Source: Lonicera japonica
Taxonomy: Eukaryota > Streptophyta > Magnoliopsida > Dipsacales > Caprifoliaceae
Reading direction: 5' to 3'
Assembly (NCBI GenBank): GCA_021464415.1
Contig: JAKCWG010000444.1
Coordinates: forward strand, 1 to 64,000
DNA length: 64,000 nt
The position numbers and the translations under genes were made by a program. How positions within the stretch are numbered: the stretch's first letter is position 1; the number at the start of each line of letters is the position of its first letter. The notes under the pieces were generated by a model. That model was not told where the DNA came from. It searched no databases and worked only from the letters and a program-made list of their open reading frames with translations. Shown here in pieces: positions 35,088 to 47,799 of the stretch.

Positions 35088-36136
35088 TGTAAAGTCTATA
35101 TTTTTTTTGGCTTTATTCCTTCCACAAAAACGCGTTTGCTTGTAAGTTGTTTAAGTAGTTTGAAAATTACATATGAAGAACTACAAGCAAGCCAAGTTAC
35201 CAAAATGATGCATCAAGATAGATAGGGTGAGCATTGGCATTTGAATTTAATTATTCCTAAGGTGGTTGTTCTCATAAAAGCTAAAACATAAGTTTTTAAA
35301 TCAAGTTCATAAGTTTTTAAAGAATTTTAAAAAAGTCCAATTCAGATCGGTACACAGTGTTTTATTGGACCGATCTAGTAGTAATGGGCGGACCGGTACA
35401 CAATGTGCTCATTAGACTGGTCGGCTATAGTTCCTAAACTGAGTATTTCTTATCTTAAAAATTCATTTTTAAAGATTGTTTCCTATTTCGAAAGGTTTTT
35501 AACCCAAATCTTTTCCTATAAATAAAACCCATTACCTTGGGTCAAAAACACACACTTTCACATGTTTTGAGAGAGTTTTTGGAAACTTAAAGAGAGATTA
35601 AAACCTCAAAACATAAAATCCATGATAGGGCTTTTTATTCAAGTCAAAGAAAACATTCTTTATTTAATGAACAAATTAGATCCTAAAGTGCGTGTGATTC
35701 GCAAAAGAAGTTAAAGAATGGTGTGATACCGTCGTAAGTCATTTGTTACGAACTTATTCGTGCGATTCAGATATGAGGACTATACGCGCCGAAGGTAGAG
35801 ACATTTGCAGGTTGCTTATGCGATTCAAGTTTTGTAAGTCTGTATGATTTAATATTAGTCGAGTTTATAAACTTTTGTGCATATAGTGGCTTGTTAAAGA
35901 TTAGTCCTGCACTACAGGAATACCTCGTTTTTCTGGTGTTTTCCTATCTATTTAATTGCATTATAATTGGTGCATGTTAGAAAACATTAAACATGTTTTC
36001 TAGAATTAAAAATCCATAAAACTCTAAGTTTACTTTTTCATTCGATTAAAATTGGCTTTTGAGAATTCAACCGCCAAATAACAAACCTAGGGTTAATTAA
36101 TTTACTTCTGCACACGCTTATCCTCTAGCTTTCTCA
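35088..36136 (+). repeat. 3' LTR of the deleted copia
   Basis: TGTAAAGTCTATAT to TTTCTCA, directly followed by the TTGAT duplication. Confidence 0.88.
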
Positions 36137-36141
36137 TTGAT

Positions 36142-36449
36142 CAGTAAATAAAAAATGACTATAAACGATTAAATAAATATAGATCAAGGCCAAATGCTAG
36201 TTGGGGAACTAGTTTGTTGGTCAGATTAGGCTCTATATCGTTCGTCACAACTATGGCATCCTCATCCTTTTGAGAGTTAAGTAAGGCCAAGACCAAACAA
36301 GGGCATCATTCTCGATCTTGAGACTAAAGCCGAAAGTTCTCCGACTATGGCGAGTACGAAAAGACAGCTGTTAAGCAGATATCTTCTTCAAGAAGCCTCA
36401 AATGTCCAAAATTGTTCCACCAATGGATAACTACAAGTACAATTTCCCC
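36142..36449. other. Old sequence between two insertions
   Basis: A short stretch of the older substrate, continuous with 29599-31447 on one side and 44247-44596 on the other once the insertions are removed. No gene was recognised. Confidence 0.45.
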
Positions 36450-37119
36450 ATTGCTGTAACACCCCATATCTCTATTTCATTGCATTGACCCTTATTTGTC
36501 CGCTCATTTCACCTCGGGTGGTGAAATATCAATTTGGGGAGCCTCGTAATGTTCTAGTACCTTTTAATATTCATACTATCATTATCCAACTCATGTGAGT
36601 GGTCGTTTAGTGATTTGTGTGGTCCAAATCGGTTTTAGGTTGTAACTTATGAGTTTTGGCTTTACGCGATTCTTCGTTTTTAGCCAACTTTTGAGCATCA
36701 TAACTTCTTCATCTTGTGTCCAATTTGGATGTTGTTTATTCCTACTTTTATGCTTCATACCATTCTAGGATTTTCATTTTTTGACCAAAGTCCAATTCTC
36801 ACTCCTCGTTGGTCCAAACGGGGCCCGAAGTAGGACCATCGCTAAATTCTGTTCGTTCAGTAGTGCTTCGGCAGAGCGCTGTTTTCGGCAAATTTCTTGG
36901 AATGATCCATCCATAATTTGAGAAAACTTCCTTCTAGGAAGCTGTATATCTTTGAAATACCTTTCTGTGGAGATAAACATCACCTAAATCGGAGTCCCAA
37001 GCGTAAAGTTATGGCCAAATTACAAACAATGCACCAAAGCACAACTTTTACCCGCGGATCGGTTTAAGGATTCTCTAGAACAGTACGGCCTTTGATTTTT
37101 GGGGTGGTTCTGGACCGCA

Positions 37120-37152
37120 GACCGGTCTGCTCTTTTTCTAGACCGGTCTGGT
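37120..37152. repeat. Paired palindromes AGACCGGTCT
   Basis: Two copies of the palindrome AGACCGGTCT lie about 20 bp apart in the Tekay-like LTR. A related GGACCGGTAC motif lies in the copia LTRs at 31750 and 35390. The role is unknown. Confidence 0.6.
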
Positions 37153-38439
37153 AGCGGGCAAAGTCAGTTTTGAGCTTTTTTTAAGCGTTCTTTACGCCTC
37201 TTTTTGCCTTAACTTTGACCTAAAAAGTCCCAAACACACAAGGAAAGTTCTAGGAAGTTCTAAAGAGAGAAATAGAGGGATTCCTGCACATCTATCATCC
37301 TATATCCAAGATTAAAGCCTAAATCACACAAACCCTCACCCAAAAGCACTATTCATCATCTTCTTCCTCATTCTTCTTCAATGATCGCTTAAGCTTAAGC
37401 CAAAGCTTCACGATACGGCTTCTATGCATCACCAACTCGCAGGTTCTATTTCTCTAAGGTGGGAACACTAATATCTAAACTCTATCTCAACTTATTACAT
37501 GTTATGTTAGAGATTTATATACAAATTGAGGATTTCTATAAAACTTTAGGTTGTGTGCGCATCACATGGGTTAGGCTAGATAAAGGTTCGATTGAGGGTT
37601 GGAATATGTAGGTTCTTATCCCTATTGCATGATTAAACATGTAGATTCACGTTTTAGCTCATGTACGCCACAATTTATATGGAACCCACCTTATAAATAC
37701 ATGTTTAACCTTGGAACTTTTGGTATTTATGTTTCATAAATGGTTGATTGTGGGTAAGAGTAACATATATATATATAATAATTGTTTCGAGTGTGGAGCC
37801 TTATTTATGAGATTTGTACCAAAAACCCACTAGGGCGAAGCTATACGCAATAACCATTGGGTTGGTTGCCTTATGTAGTATGTTGTTAGGACTAGAAATG
37901 GGAATACAATCTTGGTAGATGCTAGAGATGTGATGAACCCAATCTGGCAGGGCATGGTTTGTCATGGCCATAATCATAAGAGACTATAGTGCCGTAAGTA
38001 CACCAATGAGGCAAGTATTATATAAACAAATGCTTGGCTTAAGAGAACAACACGAGAACTTAAATAGGAAACATACGGCTTAGGTTTTACACACATGAAG
38101 CCTTATATGATATAATATACCGAAAACACACCGGTGAGCCATGAAATGTTAATAACAATGGAATGCCAAGACTACGGAAAAAATCATGATGACGATGATT
38201 ATATTGACGATATATGAGTGATGATAATTGTACAATTGTATACATATTGATAGCCATTTATGTGATTTATGAGATGAATGGCGTGAATATGATAAATTAC
38301 ATTTATTTATTGTGTAAGTCATTGTTGGATCCTATATTTATATAAATATAATGGTGAGATGAAAATAGTCCATGCGAGGTCCCAGGTTTGGTCTCTAAAG
38401 ATTAGGGCCGAAATTTGGGACACAGTCTCCTGGGTGCAA

Positions 38440-38690
38440 GACCTGAAGCCATGCATGGAAACAAACAGGAGGCCCTGTTGCCGTGTGGGTAAAAGGCCAC
38501 GAAATGCAAACCTGGTGACGCTTGGACGACCATTGGTGTTATGATTAAACATTGAGAATCCGAAAACTAATGGGAGGTGCTGGTGCAACGTGGGTGAAAG
38601 GCCACAAAACGCAAATGAAAACGAACAGGAGGCCCTTCTTCCGCATGGGTGAAAGGCCACGAAATGTAGACCAGATTAGAAAATTATTGG
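38440..38690 (+). repeat. Minisatellite in the Tekay-like LTR
   Basis: Three degenerate units contain ACAGGAGGCCC and GGGTGAAAGGCCACGAAATG. A different tandem arrangement (GTCCTATGGGAGGACTT, GTTCCTGTGG) occupies the same relative place in the related LTR at about 42385-42560. Confidence 0.7.
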
Positions 38691-39034
38691 TATCATTGTG
38701 ATTGTCAAGATGATGTAGGCGGAAGGAGCTAGTAGTTATAAAATCCTTAGATAATGTAGGTGGGCATGGGAATACATGCAATTATGAGGTTAGTTGGTCT
38801 GATTATAATGAACACAAGTTATTAATAATCAAATGAGTGATTATAGATACTTGAATAGCTAGATAAGATGAAATCATAGTGTGACGCTTTAGACAAACGG
38901 TCCTAGAGAGATATTGATTAGCCAGCCAAGTATGGAATCTATAATGAACTATAATTAAAGAGGAAACAATAAATACTTGGCCAACAGCTACGAATTACGG
39001 TATAGGTGCCAAATAGCATAGTAGAGTGTGTCAT

Positions 39035-42000
39035 TGTAACGTCCGTGCCACCACTGCTTGAAAAATCCTTTTTTTAGTTGCACTTTGAGTAGAGAGTTCT
39101 AGACCAATGATGATTCTTATGGTTCGAACACCCCCTACACATCCAATTAGTTTGATTGGACTTGAGTGCATAGTTGCACCATGTATTGGATGGCCCAATT
39201 AAGTATTGAGACATTAAACCGTTCGTAAGCGTGATTTATTCTCCTTCGTGACTTTAAGCAATCAAATTCAATTTTGAGCATTATTTTATGGGGCGACATT
39301 ACTTTGAGTGAATGACAGGAGCCTATGGGTGATGAAAGTTAAATACCGACCTACAAATCTTATCAAATGGTAGTAATTTTCTCTTAAGGAGGGGAAATGG
39401 CCAAATCTTTCTTGAATTATGCCCTGTTTGACAAATTTGGGTTCCGTAGGAATCATATGGGAATGAATCATTTGTCTCGATGTTAGGATAGTCGATTTGT
39501 GTGTGTGTACTTGGAGTATCACATTTCGAATGGACCGAATATGATTTTAGTGGAGGCAATGTAATGGTTACGTGACCAATGGTTATGTCGATTGATTTTT
39601 GTATAGACAAGAAACTTCTATTAATTAAGCTCTTCGTGTCTTGATAGGACTTTGGGCAATATTACTATTAAACTTGATGGTGAGTGATTTGCGTTAGGTA
39701 GAGAATCTCAATTCCACCTCGACTTCGTTGGTTCAAACGTCCCAAACAGGTTCCAATAACTTAACCACATTTGCATGGGTAATTATTTTACATTTCAAAT
39801 GGGCCAAATGCAAATTGAGGTAGTGGTTGCGTATATTGGTTCTACACAACTACAAGAACCTAGTGAACCTTAGAATTGCTATAACTAGTCCATTTCTTCA
39901 CTGAGTACTTCCCATTTGCGTCCATGGTTAGGTTTTTCTCCCGAATATAAGTCTCGAGTTTGATCCGAGCTAAGAATTATGCCTTTTGGGATTGAATTGG
40001 CCATTTTCGTTAAGGCTCAGAATAAGGGCACGCATATCGCACCTCACTTCTTAATAATATGTTTTTTTATAAAGGTAAATGGGGATTAGTATGGGAGCAT
40101 CCGCATTTTGCTACGCTTACCTTCCGGGTTCATGGTGAACCAGTGGTGCCACCTCACTAAGGCTTGGCGTGTTCTCCATCCAAGAGATCAAATTCCTAGA
40201 AAACTAAATATTGGTGGCGCAGTATGGAACAGAATCTAGGTCCTTAGTATCTGTAATAGACATTGTGTGGATTGCGATGACTCAAATAGAATTTCGAGGA
40301 TGAAATCCTTTAAGGAGGGGAGTTTTGTAACGCCTGTGCCATTACTGCTCGAGAAATCCTTTTTCTAGTTGCACTTTGAGTAGAGAGTTCTAGACCCATG
40401 ATGATTTTTATGGTTCGAACACCCCCTACACATCCAATTAGTTTGATTGGACTTGAGTGCATAGTTTCACCATGTATTGGATGGCCCAATTAAGTATTGA
40501 GACATAAACCGTTTGTAAGCGTGATTTATTCTCCTTCGTGACTTTGAGCAGTCAAATTCAATTCTAAGCATCATTTTATGATACAGATAGCTTCTAAAGG
40601 TCCCATTATTTATAATACGCGTGCGTGTATATTTGCAATGCAATTCGGATTGTCCGAATGAGTATTGGACTTCTAATCGCTCCTTGGTCGCATTTCTATA
40701 ACTAAACTTGCTTCGAGTAACCATTTTTTATTACGGGCATCTTTATTTGCATTCAACACTTCTTACATGTCACATTAGTGATTTTACATATGAGTGTATG
40801 GTTGAAATGCATTTCGGAATGCCGTAGTTGAATTTGGTAAGCCGACGGTGAAAATTGACCTTATCGGCAAAATGAGTTTTTCCCTAACTTTGAAAGGTCG
40901 TAACTTCCTCATACGATAACCAAATGATTCCCTGTTTGCACCACTAGTTAGATTTTGATTCATTTTACAACTTTCATTTTGTGATCAAGACTTAATTCAC
41001 ACTTCTCGTGTGTCATAACGAAGCACAAAGTAAGCAAATTAATTAAAATATGTTGCATCATAAAATGCAACAGAATATATATTGGTAGACCTCTATTTTC
41101 AATGAATTTCTGGGACCAATATGTTGGGAATTTGGAAAAACCTCCAAATATAAAAGTTGTATAGATCTAAGACATCTTTAATCAAGAAAAAACGGTGCAT
41201 CAATCGGATCTCCGAGTGAAAAGTTATGCTGAAAATAAGAACAGTACATCAGAAAGTTTTTCCAATCGGGTTTGGCCCATTTTGACCCTTTTGAGCTGAT
41301 TTTATTCATTTTTTCACCCTCTTTTTCAAGGAAATTCGACCATGGTTCTTTAAAAAACATCCAAGAGAAATTCTAGAGAGAGAAATGGAAGAATTGTGGG
41401 TGAAATTTGGGGGTTTTACACCTTCAATCAAAAATTGGTCATCAAATACTCAAATTCTTCATTTTCTTCACCATCACCATGCTTTCCACCACTTGAAGCT
41501 TTGAAATTCTAGGAGCGTGTTCTGGTCCAGCCTTCATTCTCACTTCAAATAACTTCAATCTTATGGATAGAGCATCATAGAGGTGGGAACAATAGTATTG
41601 AACTTATTTTTCAAAGTATTGCTTGTTGCATGTTCTTATTACTAATAAATTGGGGATTTTGGTATGGATATTGATTGGCTTGCATGCAAGGGTTTGGGAT
41701 TACAATTTATGATTTCTTTTGATGCATAAACACTTAATACAACCTCAATTTCATGACCAAGCCAAAATCCCCACTTGCATGTTATAGTTTCACATACTTA
41801 GACCTAAAACCCACCATAGCGTAAATAATTTCGTAATACTAGTTGTACACCTTTATAGATGAATTTGAGGTGGGTTTTAGGATGGAAATGTTTTCCAAAA
41901 ACATGTATATGATTACCATATGCATACTACGCATGATTAGCATAAAATAGCTTAAACCCACACTTTTCTAAATTACGGATGTATGCGTATATGTTTGTAA

Positions 42001-43326
42001 AAGTGACAATTATGGGTTTATCTTCTAAATTAGGTACTAGAACTTATAAATGAGGTTTGTTGAGATTTGTTTTGGATATCATATGGTGATAACATATTTG
42101 ACACAAAAGCGCTAATGGTTAGCTTATCACTTTTTCAAAAAGTATGGAACTTTACCACTAATTCATTATTTGATGAGATTTTTAAACCTACAGAAGGTTG
42201 TTATATTTTTCTCTATGGATGGGATTATTACAAGTTTTGATATCTCATTATAGTTTTGAGATTTATTCATGACTTTACTTTTATCAGGCACTATCATTAT
42301 ATATCAGTTGGACAGGTTGCTTTAGTTACTTAGATGTAATTATCACTATAGATTAGCCTATGGCAAGCTTGTCACTAGGTGTCCTATGGGAAGACTTAGC
42401 TATCGGAGCCATACTGTGCACAGTAGACAATTATACCTAGTTGACCTATTATGTCCTATGGGAGGACTTGGCTATGGTAGCCATATTACTATTGTTCCTG
42501 TGGAAGGAACGTAACTGGGACAAGTCCGAACAACTGGTTACATTGTTGTTCCCGTGGACGAAACGTAACCGGGATAGATTCGAGCTACCAGTTATAGATG
42601 TCATGTAGATGGACAGAGCTATAAGTATCATACGGTGGTATATAATTAGTGCTTACTTTTGATATGAATATACTTTGGTGGTATTTCCTTTCGTACACAA
42701 TTTTGGTTATACGGATTCATTTTATCCTTTGGGTTGGGATAGAAATTGGTGTGCATTGCACTTACTATATTTTCATAGCATTTGAGATGAGTACTACTTA
42801 TATGTATATGGTATACATATGGTTTCTTTGTTATTTTGATATGGCACTTTGCATGTGTATAAATATGTATACTTTCATATATAAAACCCTATAGTTCCCA
42901 CTGAGCCCGTGTTTGGTTCACTCCCATTTTCCAAACCAGTTTTGCAAGTACATTCATGGGATGGCACGTGCATTATATCTAGTTGCCTCTGATGACCTAG
43001 ATACTTAGTAGTTGTCCATGGTTTGACAATTTAGTTTGCCTGGACTTAGTAATTGGTCTTATGTATTTAATTTGAGTTGTATTATATAAAGTTAAAGAAT
43101 TTACTTTGAATTGTATAATCAAGTTGTATTCGAAGTTTTAAATATGTTGTATAAATTAATTGACTACTTTATTAAAACATGGTTAGACTACGGATGGACT
43201 TTTCTTCAATGATTATATTTGTTTGAGAAGTAATTTGATGAGTATTGTTTAAACACGTACTGGTTATTCGTCAAACAGAGGAGACCATGTCAAATTTTTG
43301 TAAAAATTTAAGATACACCTTATTTT

Positions 43327-43360
<34 letters not shown>

Positions 43361-43507
43361 CTCATACCACATTAAAAATGAGTAATACATGAAAATATTT
43401 TTCTTAAATTATAAATTTTACACCACACCCGCTGTTGTAAGCGACGACGTCCGTGATTAACCGGGTCTTGGGGATCAAAATCCCATAATGAGATTCGGGG
43501 CATCATA
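39035..43507 (+). mobile_element. Internally deleted Tekay-like gypsy element
   Basis: A truncated 5' LTR begins TGTAACGTCCGTGCC at 39035. It matches the start of the complete 3' LTR (40326-43507, 3182 bp) up to about 39288. The 3' LTR is preceded by AATTTCGAGGATGAAATCC and TAAGGAGGGGAGTT, the pol-end and purine-tract phrase characteristic of this branch. No gag, RT or integrase remains. The flanking duplication is imperfect, GTCAT (39030-39034) against GTAAT (43508-43512). It is nested in the solo LTR 36455-44241. Confidence 0.75.
40326..43507 (+). repeat. Tekay-like 3' LTR
   Basis: Begins TGTAACGCCTGTGCC and ends GGGGCATCATA. It shares order and many blocks with the interrupted LTR around it, for example AGGTGGGAACA at 41580 and at 37458, and CACTGAGCC before the 3' part in both. 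A (TA)n run lies at about 43330-43359. Confidence 0.78.
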
Positions 43508-44246
43508 GTAATTATGAATGGGAGCGAATCCACTTGTCATGATGAGCCTTAGGAAGCTAGAGTTCGGTATGAAGTGGCCTTAGACTAGCGATCCACTCTC
43601 ATTATGGAAATTCCCAGGGAGTCTATTTCATGGTAAGGTTCGCCCTACACTCGTGTGTGGAATGGATAGCATTGCATGGTTTTTAAACTATTACATTAAA
43701 GTAAAGTCTTTTCTTATATATGAAGATGCACGTGCCTCTGAATGCTATATGAATTTTCTATACAAAACCTATATAGTTTCCACTGAGCCTGGATTTGGCT
43801 CATCCCCGTTTTCTAACAGTTATGAGTCTAAAAGGCCTCTGATGTCCGATAATTGTTGTAGTCCTTCAACCAAGAACTAGGTTGTATATAGTCTTTTGGT
43901 TTGAAAATATTGTAAATGAATTGTTGTATAAACAATTGATACCAGTTTAATGTAAACTTATTTAAGTGGTTTTCTATATGTGGAGTGGACTTTGGATTTT
44001 GTTGATTGGGATTTCCATTTGTACCAAATGGCTTTGTATGTACAGGCCGGTTTGTTTATTAAACGAACTCCACATGCCAAAATTTAAAAAAAAAAGGAAC
44101 TTTATTTCGATCATGTTTATTTCTAGAAATGGTTTTTAAAAATTGCGGTTTTATGTATTTTAAACCCGTTGTTGCGCACGGCATCTATGACTAACCGAGT
44201 ATTGGAGGTGAAAATCTCATAAAGGAATTTGGGGCGTCAGAATTGC

Positions 44247-44596
44247 CACTTTGACTCCATATGATGACCAACAAATCATTGGAACTGAGCGCCCAATCCC
44301 AACTGGTAAGCCGAGATCAAATGCTCAGGGGTAATTGTGAGAGATAAAAATTATAAGTGGACTTTCAACTAGGCCCAAACAAAATAACCCTTGGCCCATA
44401 GCATGCAAGCCCATCTCATAAACAAACTTAAAGAATACACAAGTCCTTAAAAAGGAATATATATGTAAGTCGACCAGCTGATACACCTTTGTGGCCGATC
44501 AATATTACTTAGCCGAGCATAATAAACAAGACAATGAAGAGATACTGAAGATCGACCATTGATGGTCGGTTAACTGGCAAAGGAAAGCTAAGCTAG
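44247..44596 (+). repeat. Dispersed repeat R, copy 2, left part
   Basis: From about 44335 the sequence is related to 4381-4640 (GGCCCA blocks, AGCTAAG). It is interrupted by the gypsy solo LTR and resumes at 48637. Confidence 0.5.
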
Positions 44597-44733
44597 TGAT
44601 TTAAGGGGTATTTTTAAAAGTAATTTGTCGTCGCTTAATTCCGCACTTAAATACAATAAAACCTTACTTTTGTGTAAAATAATTAAATTAATATAGTGAA
44701 TAAGTAGGTGTTAATCTAAATCTAAGTTCATAT

Positions 44734-46274
44734 TGTTGACCTAAGGTCTTAATCTTATTTTGATAATAACAATAAATCAATCATGTGTAATTTAACATGT
44801 TTCTTGATATAAGTGTATAGTTCATTTACTTGGAAAATTCAAGAAAAACATGACAAGGATCACTCTTTCACTATGCAATTATTAAACAATACAAGGAAGA
44901 TCAAATCTCTCAATGCAAATCATGAAACACAAAAGATCAAAAGACTATATGAAAAGCTTCTAGGAAAAAGTTTCAAGTGAAGATCAATTGGAAGAAACAA
45001 ATCAAAGCATTCGAAGACTCGTTAAATTCAGTAATTGAGTGAGTGCTTAAGATTTATGTAAAGTTACTTTTTTTGATCAAATCCTTATAGCTCAAACATA
45101 TTCATGCATCATTTAAAGATTGATTCAAACAAGCTCGAAATTGAATTTCTTTGAAAAACATCATTTTACAAAGACAGAGTTTCAAAATAAATTCATATTA
45201 ATTTTAAATGATCATATTTTAATCTCTAATAAAAATAGGCATCTTACAAACATGTCTTTGAGGTTCACAAATCATTAGAATTGTATTTGGAACTAAATTG
45301 CTAAATTGCAAAAATATTTTTATTTTACATTTAAAATTCACTCAGTTTTTGCACAGTTTTGATCTAACAGTATAATGGAGGCCTTCCCAGACTTCGATCA
45401 TTTTTAAATTTTTACAGTAGTTAGACAACATCTCTTAGCACTTTTGACAAAAAATTGAGCATAATCCAATGGTCAGATTCGGAGAAATTATCAAAACAAA
45501 TTTGAATTTTTTGTCAAAACTAGTTGTTGGAAAATTTGAAAATGTATACCTTTGACTCAAAACCTTTCTTAATCACCCCCAATGACCATATACTTTTGCA
45601 AGCTATATATATGAATTCTTAGACATGTTTTAACATACCTTGAATCATTCTAATACTATATTATTCATATATTCAAATATATAAAGATTCAAAAGCACAT
45701 TTTGATCAATCTTTATTTTTTATCAAAACTTGATAACTTCTAGTGTGAGCTATTTTTCATATCTTGTAAACACTTGAGAGTTATTGTTTTGGTGTGTATC
45801 ACCACAAACAATTTATTCTTCATTTCAAAAGAGAGTTTGTCTCTTTGTAGAGCAAGAGAGCATATCTTGTGAGAAGTGTAGTGGGTATAGCTACATTGTG
45901 AGTGTTGTGTGGATAACAACATTTGTATTAATGTTTGATCTTCAGCCGAGGAAGATTGAATAGTGAAAATTCTCGAGGAACTAACTGAGCACGGACGTAT
46001 GGTTTAGGAAACCAAACCGTGATGACAAAAAGTATTGAGCTTCAAATTGGTTTAATCATTCTAAACTAAAGCTCTCTTTTTATTGCTATATTATTGCTTG
46101 TATTTTGAGATTACTTATTTTCTTATCTTAGGATTGATTACTTGAAATTGATTATTTCATTAATATTGTTGCTTAGCTAAGTTGCTTTACTTAAACATTT
46201 TAAAGTTATTTTAATTCTACATTTAATTTTAAAAACCCTATTCATCCCCCTTTAGAGTTGTTTTCCGACCATCA
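44734..46274 (+). mobile_element. Copia solo LTR (SIRE-like)
   Basis: 1541 bp starting TGTTGACCTAAG and ending CCGACCATCA, in the same family as the LTRs at 6804 and 27546 but on the opposite strand. The target duplication is decayed: CATAT left and AATAC right, where the intact gypsy LTR predicts AATAC. This suggests an older insertion than the neighbouring Cassandra. Confidence 0.85.
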
Positions 46275-46810
46275 AATACATTAAAAGTAGGAGAGTTTGT
46301 TGAAATCTAATATTTTAGGAATTTGGATTAAAACGGTCTTTAATTTTTGATTTTGAAATTATCTAAACTAATTAAGAAATTAAAATAATTAAAATAAACT
46401 AATTAAATTATATCAAGCAAGCAAGTAATCAATAATAAGAAATCCTAAGGAAAAAGAATCCACCACCATCGATATAAACAAAAAGTATCTAATTATATTT
46501 TTAATATTCATCCTTACTATATAAACAAATTCAAAATCACCATCATTCTTTCTTTAAAACTAATGTAAATAAAAATAGGCATCGCCTGTATCCACATATT
46601 GATGATCACAAGAGATCCTTTTTAATTTTAAAAACAATTAAAATACTAGAAAGAAAACACGCGTTATAATAATGGTAACTTCAAAATATATTTTAATTCA
46701 TGACGAATAATTAAAAATCAATTAGAATTAAATTAAACACATTATATCCATGGTGGTTTCATCCTTCCCATTCGGGAGATAATTTAGCTAAGCATTATGA
46801 CGCCCTGAGT

Positions 46811-46888
46811 GATGAGTACTCCCTTGTGTGGAGGAATGGTAGCTCGAGCGATGAGTACTCCCTTGTGTGGAGGAATGGTAACTCAAAG
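46811..46888 (+). repeat. 39-bp tandem duplication in Cassandra LTR 1
   Basis: Two units, 46811-46849 and 46850-46888, each begin GATGAGTACTCCCTTGTGTG or its one-base variant. LTRs 2 and 3 have one unit. The three LTRs therefore no longer share one length. Confidence 0.92.
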
Positions 46889-46971
46889 GGGGCATCCCAC
46901 ACCAGAAGTTGGGGGATCCTTGGAGACCCATGTAAGTAAGATATGGTCGCTAATTAAGTACGAGACCTTTT

Positions 46972-47080
46972 GGGTAGCTCACTGGCTTCGGATCACATGA
47001 GAACTCCGAAGTTAAGCGTGATTGGACCAGAGAAATCCAGGGATGGGTGACCCCCTGGGAAGCTGGTCGTGAGCTCCCAG
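46972..47080 (+). other. 5S rRNA-derived block in Cassandra LTR 1
   Basis: Contains GAACTCCGAAGTTAAGCGTG and GGGATGGGTGACC, matching the internal Pol III promoter region (box A to box C) of plant 5S rRNA. Here GATTGG replaces the GCTTGG found in LTRs 2 and 3, inside box A. Confidence 0.9.
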
Positions 47081-47180
47081 AAACAAAGCCGTGATGGTAG
47101 ATGTCCTGGGACTAAGGCCTGGCTAGGACGCTACCCAGAGCGAACAATATCGTACTGAGGTGGGACCGGGTCGTTACAAA

Positions 47181-47192
47181 TGGTATCAGAGC
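47181..47192 (+). other. Cassandra primer-binding site, first copy
   Basis: TGGTATCAGAGC, complementary to the 3' end of plant initiator tRNA-Met, two bases after LTR 1. The second copy is at 47595-47606. Confidence 0.92.
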
Positions 47193-47385
47193 GGACCCCA
47201 CAGAGTACGGTGTGTCGACGAGGACGTCGATTCCCTTGGGGGGAAGGATGTGATACCCTGAGTGATGAGTACTCCCTTGTGTGGAGGAATGGTAGCTCAA
47301 AGGGGGCATCCCACACCGGAAGTTGGGGGATCCTTGGAGACCCATATAAGTAAGATATGGTCGCTAATTAAGTACGAGGCCTTTT

Positions 47386-47494
47386 GGGTAGCTCACTAGC
47401 TTCGGATCACATGAGAACTCCGAAGTTAAGCGTGCTTGGACCAGAGAAATCCAGGGATGGGTGACCCCCTGGGAAGCTGGTCGTGAGCTCCCAG
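47386..47494 (+). other. 5S rRNA-derived block in Cassandra LTR 2
   Basis: Same block with box-A-like TTAAGCGTGCTTGG intact and GGGATGGGTGACC. It is not a 5S gene: the outer stem and the central part differ from 5S rRNA. Confidence 0.9.
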
Positions 47495-47799
47495 AAACAA
47501 AGCCGTGATGGTAGATGTCCTGGGACTAAGGCCTGGCTAGGACGCTACCCAGAGCGAACAATATCGTACTGAGGTGGGACCGGGTCGTTACAAATGGTAT
47601 CAGAGCGGACCCCACAGAGTACGGTGTGTCGACGAGGACGTCGATTCCCTTGGGGGGAAGGATGTGATACCCTGAGTGATGAGTACTCCCTTGTGTGGAG
47701 GAATGGTAGCTCAAAGGGGGCATCCCACACCGGAAGTTGGGGGATCCTTGGAGACCCATATAAGTAAGATATGGTCGCTAATTAAGTACGAGGCCTTTT

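Larger units (their letters stand above)
31448..36136 (+). mobile_element. Deleted SIRE-like copia element with two LTRs
   Basis: LTRs 31448-32482 (1035 bp) and 35088-36136 (1049 bp) both start TGTAAAGTCTATAT and end CA. TSDs are TTGAT (31443-31447 and 36137-36141). A purine tract CCAAAGGAGGAGAT precedes the second LTR, and AGAAAGGGGGAGTAG lies at about 34666-34680. The 2.6-kb interior keeps only the C-terminal part of gag. No primer site follows the first LTR, because coding sequence starts 3 bp after it. A deletion therefore removed the leader and the gag N-terminus, and another removed pol. The LTR family differs from that of the copia at 6804-29143. Confidence 0.88.
36455..44241 (+). mobile_element. 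Tekay/Del-like gypsy solo LTR, interrupted
   Basis: Starts TGTAACACCCC and ends GGGGCGTCAGA, with perfect TSD ATTGC at 36450-36454 and 44242-44246. Its own sequence is 36455-39034 plus 43513-44241, about 3.3 kb. A related element was inserted at 39035-43507. Two PPT-less ends and no internal genes make it a solo LTR. It has the long, GC-richer, minisatellite-bearing form usual in Tekay/Del LTRs. Confidence 0.82.

Noticed and set aside
38319..38781. Minus-strand open frames of 78 to 113 codons
   Set aside because: They lie in the minisatellite part of a solo LTR and owe their openness to the repeat. No domain was seen.
47112..47759. Repeated minus-strand open frames of 77 and 61 codons
   Set aside because: They are identical because they lie in the duplicated Cassandra LTRs. 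They match no known protein, and Cassandra encodes none.
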